From positions 30,145,038 through 30,209,037 of the forward strand of contig CM064512.1 in the NCBI GenBank assembly GCA_032716605.1: a DNA stretch of 64,000 bases, read 5' to 3'. The notes beneath the pieces were generated by a model, which made no database searches, was not told the DNA's origin, and saw only the letters and a program-made list of their open reading frames with translations. Both the position numbers and the translations under genes were made by a program. Below are positions 35,158 to 46,196 of the stretch, piece by piece (position 1 is the first letter of the stretch; the number at the start of each line of letters is the position of its first letter). This DNA comes from Paralithodes platypus. Lineage: Eukaryota; Arthropoda; Malacostraca; Decapoda; Lithodidae.

Positions 35158-35226
35158 GACCCTCCCGGGATTCGAACTCGGGACACCAGACCCATAACTT
35201 AAGCACCCAAACCATTACACCACCAA
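35158..35226 (-). tRNA. tRNA-like sequence (pseudo-tRNA), right arm
   Basis: Mirror of 21,201-21,270: B box GAGTTCGAATCCC and A box TGGTGTAATGG on the minus strand. The acceptor stem does not pair. Confidence 0.5.
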
Positions 35227-35676
35227 GACAGTTAATGGTTGAGTACACGTATGTATAGGTCGTTGCACACTGACACAAAAGCCCCTCCACTCGAGTTCCC
35301 GACTCGAAATTTCAGCCTGATATGGCGAATCGGCAACATAATCGTGGATATCGGGAATCAGCCGTGGGTGACTCTCATGGTCCAAGCGACGTATCGGGGA
35401 TCGATATGAGATTTTGAGCTGTTTGTGGGAATCCCCCGGCAACTGTAAAAAATCGTCTGAGTCTGGACTCCATCACGAACTGGCCGTATCACAACCGTGT
35501 GGTCCGTATCAAAGACGTATGGTCCGTATCAAAGCCGTATGGCACGTATCAACGTCGTCTGGTGCGTAAGCCTGCCTGCGGACCGGTACTCGGAAAAAAA
35601 GGCACCGGAAAAATACGGCACAGGAAAGAATGTCACAAATTACGGACTAGGAAAAAATGGCACATACAACAAAATA

Positions 35677-35680
35677 TTGT
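35677..35680. other. Empty target site of the gypsy element
   Basis: The right arm reads AAATATTGTATTAACCC without interruption. The left arm has the same flanks separated by the 13 kb gypsy element with ACAA repeated on both sides. Confidence 0.9.
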
Positions 35681-35978
35681 ATTAACCCTTTCTGACCGGC
35701 AACGTCTTTAGAGTTTATTCTAGCTATATTTAGATGGGTTTGTGCAGTTTTAAGAAGGATCTGAGGTAGTAAAAATGGTTAAGTGGGATACTTAGAATCC
35801 TGTTAATTGCTGGAACCTCCTTTTTAACTGAATAAATGCGTCTAATAGTAACCAGAATAAAGTTAAAAGTACGACACAGTAATGAAGGGGTTAAGAAGTA
35901 ATAGATCAATAAAATGTGTTTCGATGCAATATGCAATATTGCATAATGTAATTATATATATCTGGTTGTGTACTCACC

Positions 35979-35997
35979 ATAGGTTAGGTTAGGTTAG
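35979..35997. repeat. Telomere-like (AGGTT)n tract, mirror copy
   Basis: Three to four AGGTT units (TTAGG phase) at the 3' end of the mirrored LINE fragment, one fewer than in the left arm. Confidence 0.8.
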
Positions 35998-36001
35998 AAC
36001 T

Positions 36002-36538
36002 TTAGAAACTGGAATTTTGCATAAGGCTGACAGGCCCACACGAGGTAGATCCCATTCACACCCATACCCATATCATTCATATGACTATCAAGTTTGCACT
36101 TGAAATGTTCTACCGTTCCTGAGCTAAACACACACTTCCACAACTCTGTTCCCAAACCAGTGCTTACATAGGCCTATATCTTTTCTAAAGCAAAACTTAT
36201 CCAAGTTGAAGCCATTTGAACGGGTTATCTCGCCGTTATTAAGCCTTAACACTTTATTTATATCACCTTGTTGATACCTTTCATTCACTTAAACACCTAT
36301 ATCATTATCTCCTATACATCTTCGTCTTTCTAATGAATGCAAGAAGAGGGTTATCAGCTAGCCTCTCCTCATATGATACATTTCTAACAATGTGGATCAT
36401 TTGCGTCATTCTTCGTTGGACTGCCTCCAGAGAGTCAATATCCATTCTACAATAAGGACACCAACACTGAACAGCAGAGTCCAAGTGAGGTCTCACATTA
36501 GACCAGGTTAGGTTAAATAGAAATATAGTGTAATACAA
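36002..36538 (-). pseudogene. CR1/Jockey-type LINE RT fragment, mirror copy
   Basis: Mirror of 6,863-7,398. The 77-codon frame (36,305-36,538) differs from the left copy at two residues (P/S near the start; W/L in DNPWLAF), so both arms carry the same relic. Confidence 0.75.
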
Positions 36539-36654
36539 GCAAAATATAAAAGTACAATAAATATATCAAATATATTACAATTATAGAATTCTTGAACAAT
36601 AAATCATTTTGGAATAAATCTTGGATAATAAAGTTAGCTAATTAAACATTATGA

Positions 36655-37330
36655 TAGATTTTCATAATATGCCATTTTTTCTGTGCCTTTTTTCCCCAGT
36701 GCCCTTATTTCCGGTGCCTTTTTTTCCTGTGCCTTTTTTCCGGTGCCTTTTTTTCCTACATTCGCACGGACCGTATCTCTTCCGTGCAGAAAATTGTCAA
36801 CGGTCGAGTTGGCAACCGCGCATCTAGCCTCAATCCAGTTGCATGTCTCACGGCGTCGATACGGCGTCGATACCATTCTTCTGAGTTGTATCGCCGTCTT
36901 TTGGGTCGTATCTTTTCCGTGGACTAGTCGTGTACCCTTTGCACGACTTTTCCTATCTTCATAGCATTCGTTTCTCCACCGTATCGGCATCGTTAGAGTC
37001 CTATCAAGTCGTGCGGAAGAGATACGGTAGAGATATGGTAAAGATAAGACTCTAACGATGCCCGCCATTTTTGCCGTGATCTCTAGTAAATTCGGCAAGA
37101 CACAGGATTTGTATGTGTCGAGGGTGTTCGTGCCAGACTTGAAGGGGCTGTCGTGTCAGTGTGCAACGACCTTATGTATGTATAATTAATCAGGCCCAAT
37201 CCCCACTTTTCCTACTTTTTTTTTGGGGGGGGGGGGGGGGGGAGGGGGCACTCAAGACAGAGCCCGAATAGGGATAACACAACAATGAACACACAAACAA
37301 AATACAAATTCACACACATCTAGGTCATCC
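36655..37330. repeat. Dispersed repeat with inverted repeats, mirror copy
   Basis: Partner of 6,057-6,755, with the GTGCCTTTTTT tandem units (36,684-36,755), the inverted GACTCTAACGATGCC pair and a G-run (37,226-37,243) in place of the left C-run. A part near the poly-G tract recurs at 62,260-62,450. Confidence 0.55.
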
Positions 37331-37353
37331 TACACGATGACAATAAATATCCA

Positions 37354-37738
37354 AGCGTAATACAAGTATGTATCCCTGAAAGGACGTTAAATGAGCTTTC
37401 CAATGACACCAGAACCAACCTTCTACGATCACTGGTTGTCTTGCAACGAACGTGCTACCGAAGGGCAAAATCGGTAAAATACGATCATTTCCGTACATTC
37501 TTACGTGTGAAACGAGTGAGAGAGGGTGGAGTACAAAGGAGTACATCTCAGTAGCTCCACGGCCACCGTCGCGAGCGGTCATGAGGTAACCTACACTCCT
37601 CCCACCGCTCCGCTCTCTCTCAGAGCACATTACGTGCTCAAAATTGCACTCGACTATAGCCGGGCCCCGCCACATAGGCCACATTTTTTTCACTCGACAA
37701 TAGCCGGGCGCTGCCAGTTAAGGGTTAAATATCACGTC
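37354..37738. mobile_element. piggyBac-like MITE, truncated mirror copy
   Basis: One end is intact (CGCTGCCAGTTAAGGG followed by TTAA at 37,735-37,738). The other end is lost at 37,353/37,354, where unrelated arm sequence (AATATCC) joins AGCGTAATACAAG inside the element. Confidence 0.8.
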
Positions 37739-38144
37739 TATCAATTTAATATATTCTAATAGTTAAGGCCAGAGGTAAAGTCAAAAATAAAAACAAGTGT
37801 GTTAATTATTTTCCCTGAACTCTTCCTAGACGGTTTGACCCCTATCTGTACCAGCTACGTATTATATAATATAGTCTAGATATAATTAGACGATTTTGTG
37901 AGGCTTAAGAAGGATCTGTGGTCGTAAAAGGATTAATTTACATAGGTCAAAACCTGGTAATTGCTGGAGGCACTTCTTAAAATAAATAATATCGTCTAAC
38001 AGTAGCCAGTATAAACTGAAAAAGGACAGAACTGGTACTGAACGGATTAATGTATTATCACCAAATGTTGCTGGCAAATTTGGTCGATCCATGCGACGAT
38101 TATCAAAATACTTTGTTTCTCTCAGTATATATATATATATATAT

Positions 38145-39107
38145 GCGAGTATGCTTCCACACTAAAGGTGTGTAGAAAAGGGTAGGTTCACTGCACAAAG
38201 TTTAAACATTTTTAGTGCTAAAATTAAATTGCATCTAAAATATATTGCATGCACAAAATAAGGGTTTAAAAAGTATGTCCGAGTATCTTATTAGAAGGCT
38301 CGGACTGTTGTGTACATATTAAAATAATGTTTATGTAAAAGTGTTAAAATGTATTTCTCTACTTTCGTAGATCTTCAGTTATTATCAAAATTTGCAAGAG
38401 TGGCTGGCTCCAGAGTCAGGTATTTGTTCTGTACTCTTCTGTGGATTTCCAGTCACTGGTTTAGACAATAAAATTGTTGTCATAGGTTATGATAGTTAAA
38501 AAAATACTTCGTTCTTGTTCCAATATTGTTTTTCGTTCAGAGTCTATTTATAGTTCTTTATTCAAATGAGGCTTGAATTTATTTATGAAGTGACGTTCTT
38601 TACTCTTTCTCAAAGCAACGTCATCTTTCTTTACTTTGTAAAAGGGCAGTATTTTAAAATTAGGAGATTTATCTTTAGCACATTTTGATATGTGAGTACT
38701 AACATATAGCCCTGTATTATGTCTAATGTGGTCCCTGTGCAGGTTTGTTCTAAGTCTAAGATTCGAAGTCTCGCCAATGTAGATGGAATTACAGCCATTA
38801 CAACGAATCACGTAGATACAATTGAGCGTGGAACAATTCATATTATGATTAATTTCAAATGTGTAATTAGTATCTACAAATTTGAATTGATTCCCTTCTA
38901 TTATTTGTGTGCATAATTTGCATCTTGGGTTACCACATTTCGTCACCCCTTGATTTTGTACCGTATTGAATCTGGCCTTGGTTAGCAAATTCTTAAGGTT
39001 ACTGGGTTGTTTCTTCGACTTTATTAATGAAACATCTTTTAATATATGCTTAGCTTCTTGAGAGGTTTTTAATAGGGCAACTGCGGATTTTGCTCCACTG
39101 AAATGAT
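38145..39107 (-). pseudogene. PLE copy 1, 3' part with GIY-YIG endonuclease
   Basis: The frame 38,548-38,988 encodes the PLE C-terminus: a CGNPRCKLC zinc-finger-like cluster, then CIYVIRCNGCNSIYIGETSNLRLR, the GIY-YIG nuclease core (YVI...YIG, downstream Arg), ending KPHLNKEL. It differs from copy 2 at four residues in 146. Upstream, near 38,990-39,100, the reading is continuous with the RT tail, unlike copy 2. About 400 bp of 3' non-coding sequence follow. The rest of this copy lies beyond the BEL/Pao insertion at 45,463-46,121. Confidence 0.9.
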
Positions 39108-39692
39108 TGTCGGGAATTTAGATAGAGAGGTTAAATTGCGTATCACTGGTACATGAAATAACCCAACAAATAGTTATAATATAATTACCAACGACGTAGT
39201 CGTCGATGGGTGTAATCCAGTCTCCCACACACGGCTAATTCTATAGCATGACATGTAGGAATGTTCACATAATACAATATCGATACAAGAAACTTAGCTT
39301 AGAGGACTGGTGATGTAGGACTGTTGTTATAGATTAATAATTGTAGCACATGGTGAACTGTGGGTTGAGTCAGAGCCGGGGCGGGGGGGGGGGGGGGGGA
39401 GGAGATGTTGGCTGTATGGTGTTGATTGAGAGACTAAAGGGGCCGGCGTCCGATCGCTTCGCGAAATTACTTATGGCTGCCGGCTCATAATAATTATAAC
39501 CCATAACTTGGTTTCATAATACATCTAGAGCTGATGTAGATATTTATACATTACAGTTAATATTTAACCTAACTTAAGAATAAACTACAATACACAAAGA
39601 ACCAGCCGAAATCGTACAAGCGATACGATACCGCCAAATTCAAATGTCCTATTGGACCAAAACATGTCGGGATCATTACCCTGTTCCCGACA
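39108..39692 (-). repeat. 3' LTR of BEL/Pao element
   Basis: The 585-bp stretch is bounded by TGTCGGGAA and TTCCCGACA, a perfect 9-bp inverted terminal pair. On its inner side the minus strand reads GGTGGCGGGCAATA, a plausible polypurine-type primer. No matching LTR exists at the other end of the element. A G-run lies at 39,380-39,399. Confidence 0.8.
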
Positions 39693-39757
39693 TATTGCCC
39701 GCCACCAAAAATGATATACAGGAGCTATATACAGAGAACAAAAAAAGGACATCGAAG

Positions 39758-42700
39758 TCAAAGATCACCTTGTTTGATCTTTGATCTCCAAAGATCCACG
39801 GAACTCATAGCCGCCCTCCTTTTGGGACGAGCGCCACCTGAAGCCTGAGGAGGATCATCCTTCTCATCATCAGCTGCCCCACCTTGAGGAGCACTGTCAC
39901 CAGCACTCTCCCGCGGAGGGGTATCAGTAGAGACGCCAGGATCATCCGGGAGTTCTACATCCTGCTCCAAGGGATATAACCTTACAACTGGGCGAGTAGT
40001 AACCCCACTCGAAGTTCGTATTCTAGCAACCCTTATAAGACCATCAATGCCCTTGAACAAATCGATAATCCTCCCAAGCTTCCAAAATAACCTAGGACGC
40101 TCATCATGAATCAGGACGATATCCCCGATACGAGGCCATCGTTGATTCGTCGCTTTGATCTTATGAGAGTGACGCTCGCGAAGAGACAGCAAATATTCTT
40201 GGGTCCACCGTTTCCATAGATCGTCGGACACCTTGTTTACATACTGGAAGCGACGATGTGTGGCGTCAGCATTGCCAAACGTAGGGTCATGCAGATCTTC
40301 GTCATTTACGGACGATCTAGGAAAGGTATTAAGGGTTCGTCCACGTGTTAGCATAGAAGGCGAAATGGGTAAGAGGTCATCAACATCTGCCGAGGTATAG
40401 GTCAAGGGCCTGTCGTTGACTGACATCTCCATTTCTATTAAGATAGTTTGCAACTCCCATCTGGTCACCAGTGCCCTTCCTAATACCTTCTTCATGGCAG
40501 ATTTGACGATACCGATAGTTCTCTCCCAAATCGCCCCGAACCATGGTGCACGTGCTGGTATAAATCTCCACTGACAACCCTTTCCAGTGAGGGCAGCCAC
40601 AATCTGCGGGTCATCCATTAAACTCTGGAGATATTTAGAGGCCCCGACAAAACAAGTCGCATTATCGCTCATAATAATTTGATGGAAACCATTGCGGCCT
40701 GCAAAGCGTCTTAGAGTATGCAAAAACCCCTCACTGGATAGGTCGTCAATCAATTCAATATGAATCGCTCTGGTTACCGCACATGTGAATAGAACGGCAT
40801 ATACCTTTATGATATTACCGGGCGATTCTCTAACATGAATCGCTCCGGTGTAGTCTACCCCGGTTACCTGAAATGGTTCAGTCCTTTGTACCCTGAACTC
40901 AGGCAACGGAGGTAGATCAACTGGGGAGTAAGGCTTACCCTGTAATCTTTTACAAATGGTACAGCTATTGTGGATCCCTTTAATTGCTTGTCGCATCTTA
41001 GGGATCCACCAATGTTGTCGCACATACGCCAGAACATAATTTATGCCAAAATGTAGGCAGGTCCTATGGCATTGGCGAATCAACAGTTTGGTAATCAAAT
41101 GAGAGGAGCTAAGGAGGACAGGATATTTCGCAGAATCAATAATGTCAGCCTTTTGTATCCTGCCTCTACACTTAATTATGCCTCCTTCCATATATAATCC
41201 TAGCTGCCTCATTAAGTTTGAGGGTTTGGCCTTTGACTCCTTGCTCAGGATTTGATGTTCAGTAGGATAAGATTCCTGTTGTACTAAACATATTAGTTTT
41301 GCTTCTGCTGATCTCAATTCATGGAGTCTGATATGCTTCGAATCTTCACTAAGGAAAGACCCGTGAGCCCGACTTCTCATGTTGTTAATGAAACGGTATA
41401 TCCATGCAAATACCCGTATTACTTGATCATAGCTGCCGTAACGTTCCCACTCTACCAACTTGTTATCCTGATGTGTAGTAATCACATTCGAACTACTTAA
41501 CACATAATCTTGGGGCCGACTTGAAGGATCAGACATGCATTCCGTGAAATCCTGAGGCCATTCAGTTGGAGATGTAAGCCATGGAGGTCCATGCCACCAA
41601 ATAGAGGACGACATAAACTGCTGCGCCGAGATCCCCCGGGAAATTATGTCACTGGGGTTATCCCTGGTGCTCACATAGCGAAATGTAGCTGTAGGAACAA
41701 AGTTATGAATCCGATCAGTGCGATTAGAAACATAAACAGGTAACACTTTCTGGCTGTATACCCATGAAAGCGCTATTTGACTGTCGCTCCAGACATAGAC
41801 GTTATTAATCTGTAGTATGTCTGTATAAGCATCCAGTGTAAACTTTATTAGACGAGCAGACAGAAGCAATGCAGTAAGTTCTAATTCATGAACTGTAATC
41901 TTCTTTATAGGGGCTACTTTGGCCTTCGCTATAGCCAGCGTCGCTTCACTACCATTGCATATGTATATGGCAGTACCGTACGCACTATTACTATCATCAG
42001 AAAAGGCATGTAGATCCACCTGTTGACCACTAATAACCTGACGATTAAGTTGGACCTTGCAACATGTGGAAAGGTCCGACCGAATCAACCGCCAAGTATC
42101 TTGTAACTCAGTCGGGAGGGGCGTGTCCCAATCTAGTTGTAGCCGCCACAGTTGCTGTAAAAACATACGAGCACTAATAGTTACAGGCAGCAAAAAACCT
42201 AGGGGATTAAACAACCTCGCTGACAAGCTTAAGCAGTTTCGCTTGGTCATAAGCTCACTGCCGCATGGGGGGTGACAGAAGGATATACAATCTGTGGTAG
42301 TGTCCCATTTGTGGCCTAAAAACTTCACCTCACTATTCTCAGTAGCGACACCGTCAGAAGCAAATTGACCTTTCAAAAGATCACTATTAGTGGCCCATTC
42401 TCTTAAATATAAATAAGCCTTGGCAAATATATCGCGGATCTCCCAGCATCTGTCGAGCAATAAATCTTCATCGTCTCCAGTGCCTTGAAGATTGTCCACA
42501 TAGATCCCCTGCTTGATCTCATTCTTGAAGTCAGGATCTAGTCCAGCCTCCTCAAGATGACGCAAGATAGTAGCGTTGAGAAGGAACTGGGAACAGGTCG
42601 CCCCGAATAAGACGACTCTGAACCTGTAGACCAGATACTCTGAATCTAGATCCATTGGGTTCCTCGGCCATAAAAATCTTGTCGAGTCCCTGTCTTCACG

Positions 42701-44302
42701 ATGGAGTTGAAGCATCAGGAAGGCCTTCTCAATATCGGCGACCCATGCAAACTTATGACATCTGAAGTGCAACATAATTTGCGCTAGATCAGAGACCAGG
42801 GATGGACCCGTGTACAGACAATCATTCAGGCTATAGGAGCGATCACTGGATTTAGCAGAGCAGTCATACACAATACGAACAGGAGTGGTGGAACTGTCCT
42901 TTTTAATCCCATGGTGAGCAAGGTAATGGATGTTATCCCCATATTCACTGAGACCTACTCTCTCCACAAATCCACGTTGTACCTGCTCGGTTAAAACTGC
43001 CGCATAAGTCTCGCAATAACTTGGATCCTTGACAAACTGCTTCTGAAGGCCACGTAACCTACCAAGTGCTAGATGGAAATTAGTAGGTAATTTACTCTTG
43101 TTATCATTCCAAGGGAGTCTTACCACATACTGACCTCTGCCAGAGTCATACGTTACAGTCTCTTCATACGAGCTTAACGCCAGCTTGGACTCACGATCAA
43201 GTTCATGTGGGTCAATTCCAATATTGTCCAAGTCCCATAGCTTATCTATATCAGTACATGTATTATCGGGCACATTTGGCCAAATATATTTATCTATGGG
43301 GCTTACTGCTACCTTGAGGACCGTAACCACCTCCACCTGTGTGTCTTGAGAGGAAGTGGCATAGGATCCAGAAATGGCATACCCTTGGATCGTGGGGAGC
43401 ATTATTAGCTTATCTACCCGCCGATATCCAGGGTGAACCAGGTCGTAGTAATAATCAGCTCCGACCAGTAGCATAATACCATTGATAGCAGAGAGTTGAT
43501 CATCAGCCAGTTTATAACCCTCGCTTCTGAGATATGTCAAATGTGGTTGAATCTCTGATGCTATATAGAAACTGGGTAGTGTGTCGACCACAACAGCCTT
43601 GATGGGACATACCTTTTTTCTATAAACATAGGAAATCTCCACTATATCATAGTCACTGGAATCTATTTCACCAGTGAAACCATGGAGACGCAAATTCTCT
43701 TGACCCTTGCTGGTACACTTGAGCTGTGGTAATGATGACCGCAGAACAAATGACCTCTGTGAGCACTGGTCAAGTAAGGTGCGCGTCATTATAGTATTAT
43801 TATTACTCCCCACTACTGACAGCATCATAATAGGAAGCAATTGACATTCTCGAGAAGCAATGGACATGGCAGTTACTTTATCACCCTCGCTCTTACCTTT
43901 CTCATGTGACTCTTTGGGGGTTCTCCCCTTTTCTTTGCCGTCGTGCCGATCAGACTGGGTGCAAAGGGAAAACCAATGTTTCCCCTTGCAATACTTACAA
44001 GGTTTGATGTAGGAATTGGTGCAATTACTGTTGAAGTGGTCTCTTGCCAGACAACTGGTACATAACTTAAGCGATTTAGCCTTGCCAATCTTCTGTGTAG
44101 CCTTAGGATACTTAGGACACTGATACCACAGATGACCGTGGACACTGCACAACTTACAACCTAATGATATTGGCCCTTTCTGTTTAGGAGAAGTCTGTAC
44201 CGGGAAAGCTGCAGTAGATGGCGACATCTCCACTTGTCGGTAGTGTCCAGTACTCTCCATATTGAAGACTTCAGTCTGGTACACCTGCACCAACGCTTCC
44301 AA
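39758..44302 (-). CDS. BEL/Pao polyprotein (zinc knuckles, protease, RT, RNase H, integrase)
   Basis: An uninterrupted 1,514-codon frame. In order: zinc-knuckle cluster (CKLCSVHGHLWYQCP, CTSCLARDHFNSNC, CKYCKGKHWFSLC; residues ~48-115); BEL-type aspartic protease (TRTLLDQCSQRSFV with the catalytic Asp, ~170-260); RT (VRIVYDCSAKSS, WVADIEKAFLMLQL with the first Asp, FGATCSQFLLNAT, GIYVDNLQGT where the second paired Asp is Asn); RNase H with LHAFSDDSNSAYGTAIY and VWSDSQIALSW; integrase with H2C2 finger (HRTCLHFG...CTICK) and DDE residues in VTGVDYTGA, IIMSDNATCF and GAIWERTIG; then the C-terminal module (WPRIGDIVLIHDE...ARIRTSSG) usual in BEL. No stop is seen, so it decayed little. The downstream LTR is intact. 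Confidence 0.93.
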   Translation of the reverse strand: MEALVQVYQTEVFNMESTGHYRQVEMSPSTAAFPVQTSPKQKGPISLGCKLCSVHGHLWYQCPKYPKATQKIGKAKSLKLCTSCLARDHFNSNCTNSYIKPCKYCKGKHWFSLCTQSDRHDGKEKGRTPKESHEKGKSEGDKVTAMSIASRECQLLPIMMLSVVGSNNNTIMTRTLLDQCSQRSFVLRSSLPQLKCTSKGQENLRLHGFTGEIDSSDYDIVEISYVYRKKVCPIKAVVVDTLPSFYIASEIQPHLTYLRSEGYKLADDQLSAINGIMLLVGADYYYDLVHPGYRRVDKLIMLPTIQGYAISGSYATSSQDTQVEVVTVLKVAVSPIDKYIWPNVPDNTCTDIDKLWDLDNIGIDPHELDRESKLALSSYEETVTYDSGRGQYVVRLPWNDNKSKLPTNFHLALGRLRGLQKQFVKDPSYCETYAAVLTEQVQRGFVERVGLSEYGDNIHYLAHHGIKKDSSTTPVRIVYDCSAKSSDRSYSLNDCLYTGPSLVSDLAQIMLHFRCHKFAWVADIEKAFLMLQLHREDRDSTRFLWPRNPMDLDSEYLVYRFRVVLFGATCSQFLLNATILRHLEEAGLDPDFKNEIKQGIYVDNLQGTGDDEDLLLDRCWEIRDIFAKAYLYLREWATNSDLLKGQFASDGVATENSEVKFLGHKWDTTTDCISFCHPPCGSELMTKRNCLSLSARLFNPLGFLLPVTISARMFLQQLWRLQLDWDTPLPTELQDTWRLIRSDLSTCCKVQLNRQVISGQQVDLHAFSDDSNSAYGTAIYICNGSEATLAIAKAKVAPIKKITVHELELTALLLSARLIKFTLDAYTDILQINNVYVWSDSQIALSWVYSQKVLPVYVSNRTDRIHNFVPTATFRYVSTRDNPSDIISRGISAQQFMSSSIWWHGPPWLTSPTEWPQDFTECMSDPSSRPQDYVLSSSNVITTHQDNKLVEWERYGSYDQVIRVFAWIYRFINNMRSRAHGSFLSEDSKHIRLHELRSAEAKLICLVQQESYPTEHQILSKESKAKPSNLMRQLGLYMEGGIIKCRGRIQKADIIDSAKYPVLLSSSHLITKLLIRQCHRTCLHFGINYVLAYVRQHWWIPKMRQAIKGIHNSCTICKRLQGKPYSPVDLPPLPEFRVQRTEPFQVTGVDYTGAIHVRESPGNIIKVYAVLFTCAVTRAIHIELIDDLSSEGFLHTLRRFAGRNGFHQIIMSDNATCFVGASKYLQSLMDDPQIVAALTGKGCQWRFIPARAPWFGAIWERTIGIVKSAMKKVLGRALVTRWELQTILIEMEMSVNDRPLTYTSADVDDLLPISPSMLTRGRTLNTFPRSSVNDEDLHDPTFGNADATHRRFQYVNKVSDDLWKRWTQEYLLSLRERHSHKIKATNQRWPRIGDIVLIHDERPRLFWKLGRIIDLFKGIDGLIRVARIRTSSGVTTRPVVRLYPLEQDVELPDDPGVSTDTPPRESAGDSAPQGGAADDEKDDPPQASGGARPKRRAAMSSVDLWRSKIKQGDL

Positions 44303-44419
44303 GTTTAGTGGAGAGTCGCTTAGTTGTCATCTTAAGATTTCCCTTAGGGGAGAGGGTATCTTATTCAAGATATTCACACCAAATACCTCCTCCATGGTGA
44401 CGGCCATTGTCTCCATAGA

Positions 44420-45092
44420 TCAGAGGAGGCTCTCAAAGGAGGCATAGTACTCCTTTAGGGCCGTCACATCATAGGATGGAGGATCTAGCGTGCAGAACTT
44501 AGTAATTAACGCGGTCTTGATGACTTCCACTCTCCCGTAAGTTCTCTTCAGCAACTCCACTGCAGACTCGTAGCTGGTAGCTTCTAGCTTGTACCCATCG
44601 ACTAACTTCAATGCCTCCCCTTTCAATTGACCACGGAGGTTCAAGTGAACCTTTGGAGGGATGTGAGTGTTTTATTATGATGGACTGAACACTAAAGATA
44701 TCCCAAAATCCAGTCCAGGTAGCCGAATCCCCGGAAAAGGTAGGCAAAGTAAGCTTCGGCAGGTTAAAACCAGTCACCTTTGGTGTAACGGTATCGTTAA
44801 CAGAGGTTGATTCTTGGGTGGAAGATAGTCTGGCTAAGGCTGTATTAACATCCTCAAAGTACTCAAGATCTGCCGACATTTCTTCTTCCACATCGTCAGT
44901 AACTGTCAATAAACCATATACCTTCTGAGCATAACTATCATAAGTAGCTAGCGATTTAGTAACAGTAGCGAATTTACCCTTTATTTGATCAGCCGTGGCA
45001 CTTAATAAAAATTCATCAAGATCTCTTAAACACCTATTTAAACTTCCCTTCATCCCTCCCTTAAGAATCTTAAGTTTCTTTAAATCTGTCAT
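44420..45092 (-). pseudogene. BEL/Pao gag
   Basis: The frame 44,499-45,092 starts MTDLKKLKILKGGMKGSLNRC and runs to LPTFSGDSATWTGFWDIFS, the conserved stretch opening the BEL gag domain. A frameshift near 44,640-44,690 moves the remainder to another frame (44,420-44,644: LRGQLKGEALKLVDGYKLEATSYESAVELLKRTYG). A further break separates it from the polyprotein at 44,302. BEL elements usually have one gag-pol frame, so at least two frame-disrupting mutations have occurred. Confidence 0.85.
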
Positions 45093-45462
45093 CGTTAAGT
45101 CTATTAGGCCACTAACTCTCTAAACTATAAAGCAACTATTACACAAATTAATTTAAATTAAAAAATGTGGCAATAGCATTGCCACTCCCAATTTGGAAAC
45201 GGTCATTAGGCTACTAGCTGCAGTAGGATGAATTAATGGAGCAAATCGACAAATAGCAGAAACAAACTAGGGCTAGAGAAAGAAGGGTAAATGAAAAGAA
45301 CTGACTAGGCTAGTATTAGGTATTAGGCCTAGCCCAGCTGCCCATCCCACAATCATGAGGTCTGTTGGCTGTCAATCGCTTAGGAATCAACAGAGACCGA
45401 ACCCCATGACCGTAATTAGGCAACTAGGCTATAACATTTAATTAAAAGAGTCACATGAGAAC
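45093..45462 (-). other. BEL/Pao 5' leader; 5' LTR missing
   Basis: About 370 bases lie upstream of gag. The leader ends at about 45,462, where PLE sequence resumes (CATCCCATACCATG). The minus strand here begins TTGGGCAGGGTTCTC, possibly the primer-binding site that would have abutted the lost 5' LTR. No copy of the 585-bp LTR is present. Confidence 0.6.
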
Positions 45463-46121
45463 CCTGCCCAATTTCATCCCATACCATGAAGACATCATCT
45501 AAATATCTCATATAGTTGTTCTTTATTTTATTGGCAGTGGATTCGCCAAACGAGGAGAGTATTTTATAATATAAGGTATTCTCCAAATATCCCAGGACCA
45601 GATTTGCATAATTTGGGGCAAACTTCGTTCCCATTGCTGTTCCAGATACCTGTAGATAATTTGATCCATTAAACTCAAAGGAGTTATTTTCGAGGATCAA
45701 TTTGCACCCGTCCGAAATCAGGCTAGAGGGTAAACGGTTTGTTTGTTCATAATGATTTTCAAGCCAATAATTTATGGCTTTGTATCCCAATTCATGACGG
45801 ATGTTGCTATATAGGCTAACTACGTCTAGAGTCACAACAATTTCAGAGTCACTCAGCTGAGAAAGGATTTTATTTAAAAAGTCGATATTATTCTTTATGT
45901 ATGCAGGGATGAGTTTTAGAAAAGGTTGTAGTAAAATATCCAGGAGGTGACTGAGTCTGTGGATAGGGCAAGCAGGACCAGCAACAATAGGCCTCATCTT
46001 TAAATCGGAAGGGTTCGGGACCGATATATACTCTGAATTCCCTTCTTCGATAGCCTTGATTATGGATTTTGATTTGTGTATTTTTGGAAGGCCATAAAAT
46101 AAACTAGTTTTATATTCGAAA
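45463..46121 (-). pseudogene. PLE copy 1, reverse transcriptase fragment
   Basis: This encodes the PLE RT from FEYKTSLFYGLPKIHKSKS through LKMRPIVAGPACP, IVVTLDVVSLYSNI (first Asp), GTAMGTKFAPNYANL and NNYMRYLDDVFMVWDE (paired Asps). It is almost identical to copy 2. It stops at MVWDE; the ~460 bp that follow in copy 2 (about 48,420-48,880) are absent. At the other end it meets copy 2 head to head at 46,121/46,122. Confidence 0.9.
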
Positions 46122-46196
46122 TTTGTAGCAGTAGAACAAATCCAATCCAACCAAGAGACCATCATTGAAAACCAAAATGAACATAAGAGAGAACTA

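Larger units (their letters stand above)
33913..35680. repeat. Palindrome right arm, block D'
   Basis: Partner of 20,749-22,516 and, without its MITE, of 22,927-24,046. It contains MITE copy 3 and a tRNA-like sequence, and it ends at the uninterrupted gypsy target TTGT (35,677-35,680). Confidence 0.9.

Noticed and set aside
39758..44302. Minus-strand host gene
   Set aside because: Zinc knuckles, aspartic protease, RT and DDE integrase in one frame next to an LTR identify a BEL/Pao polyprotein.
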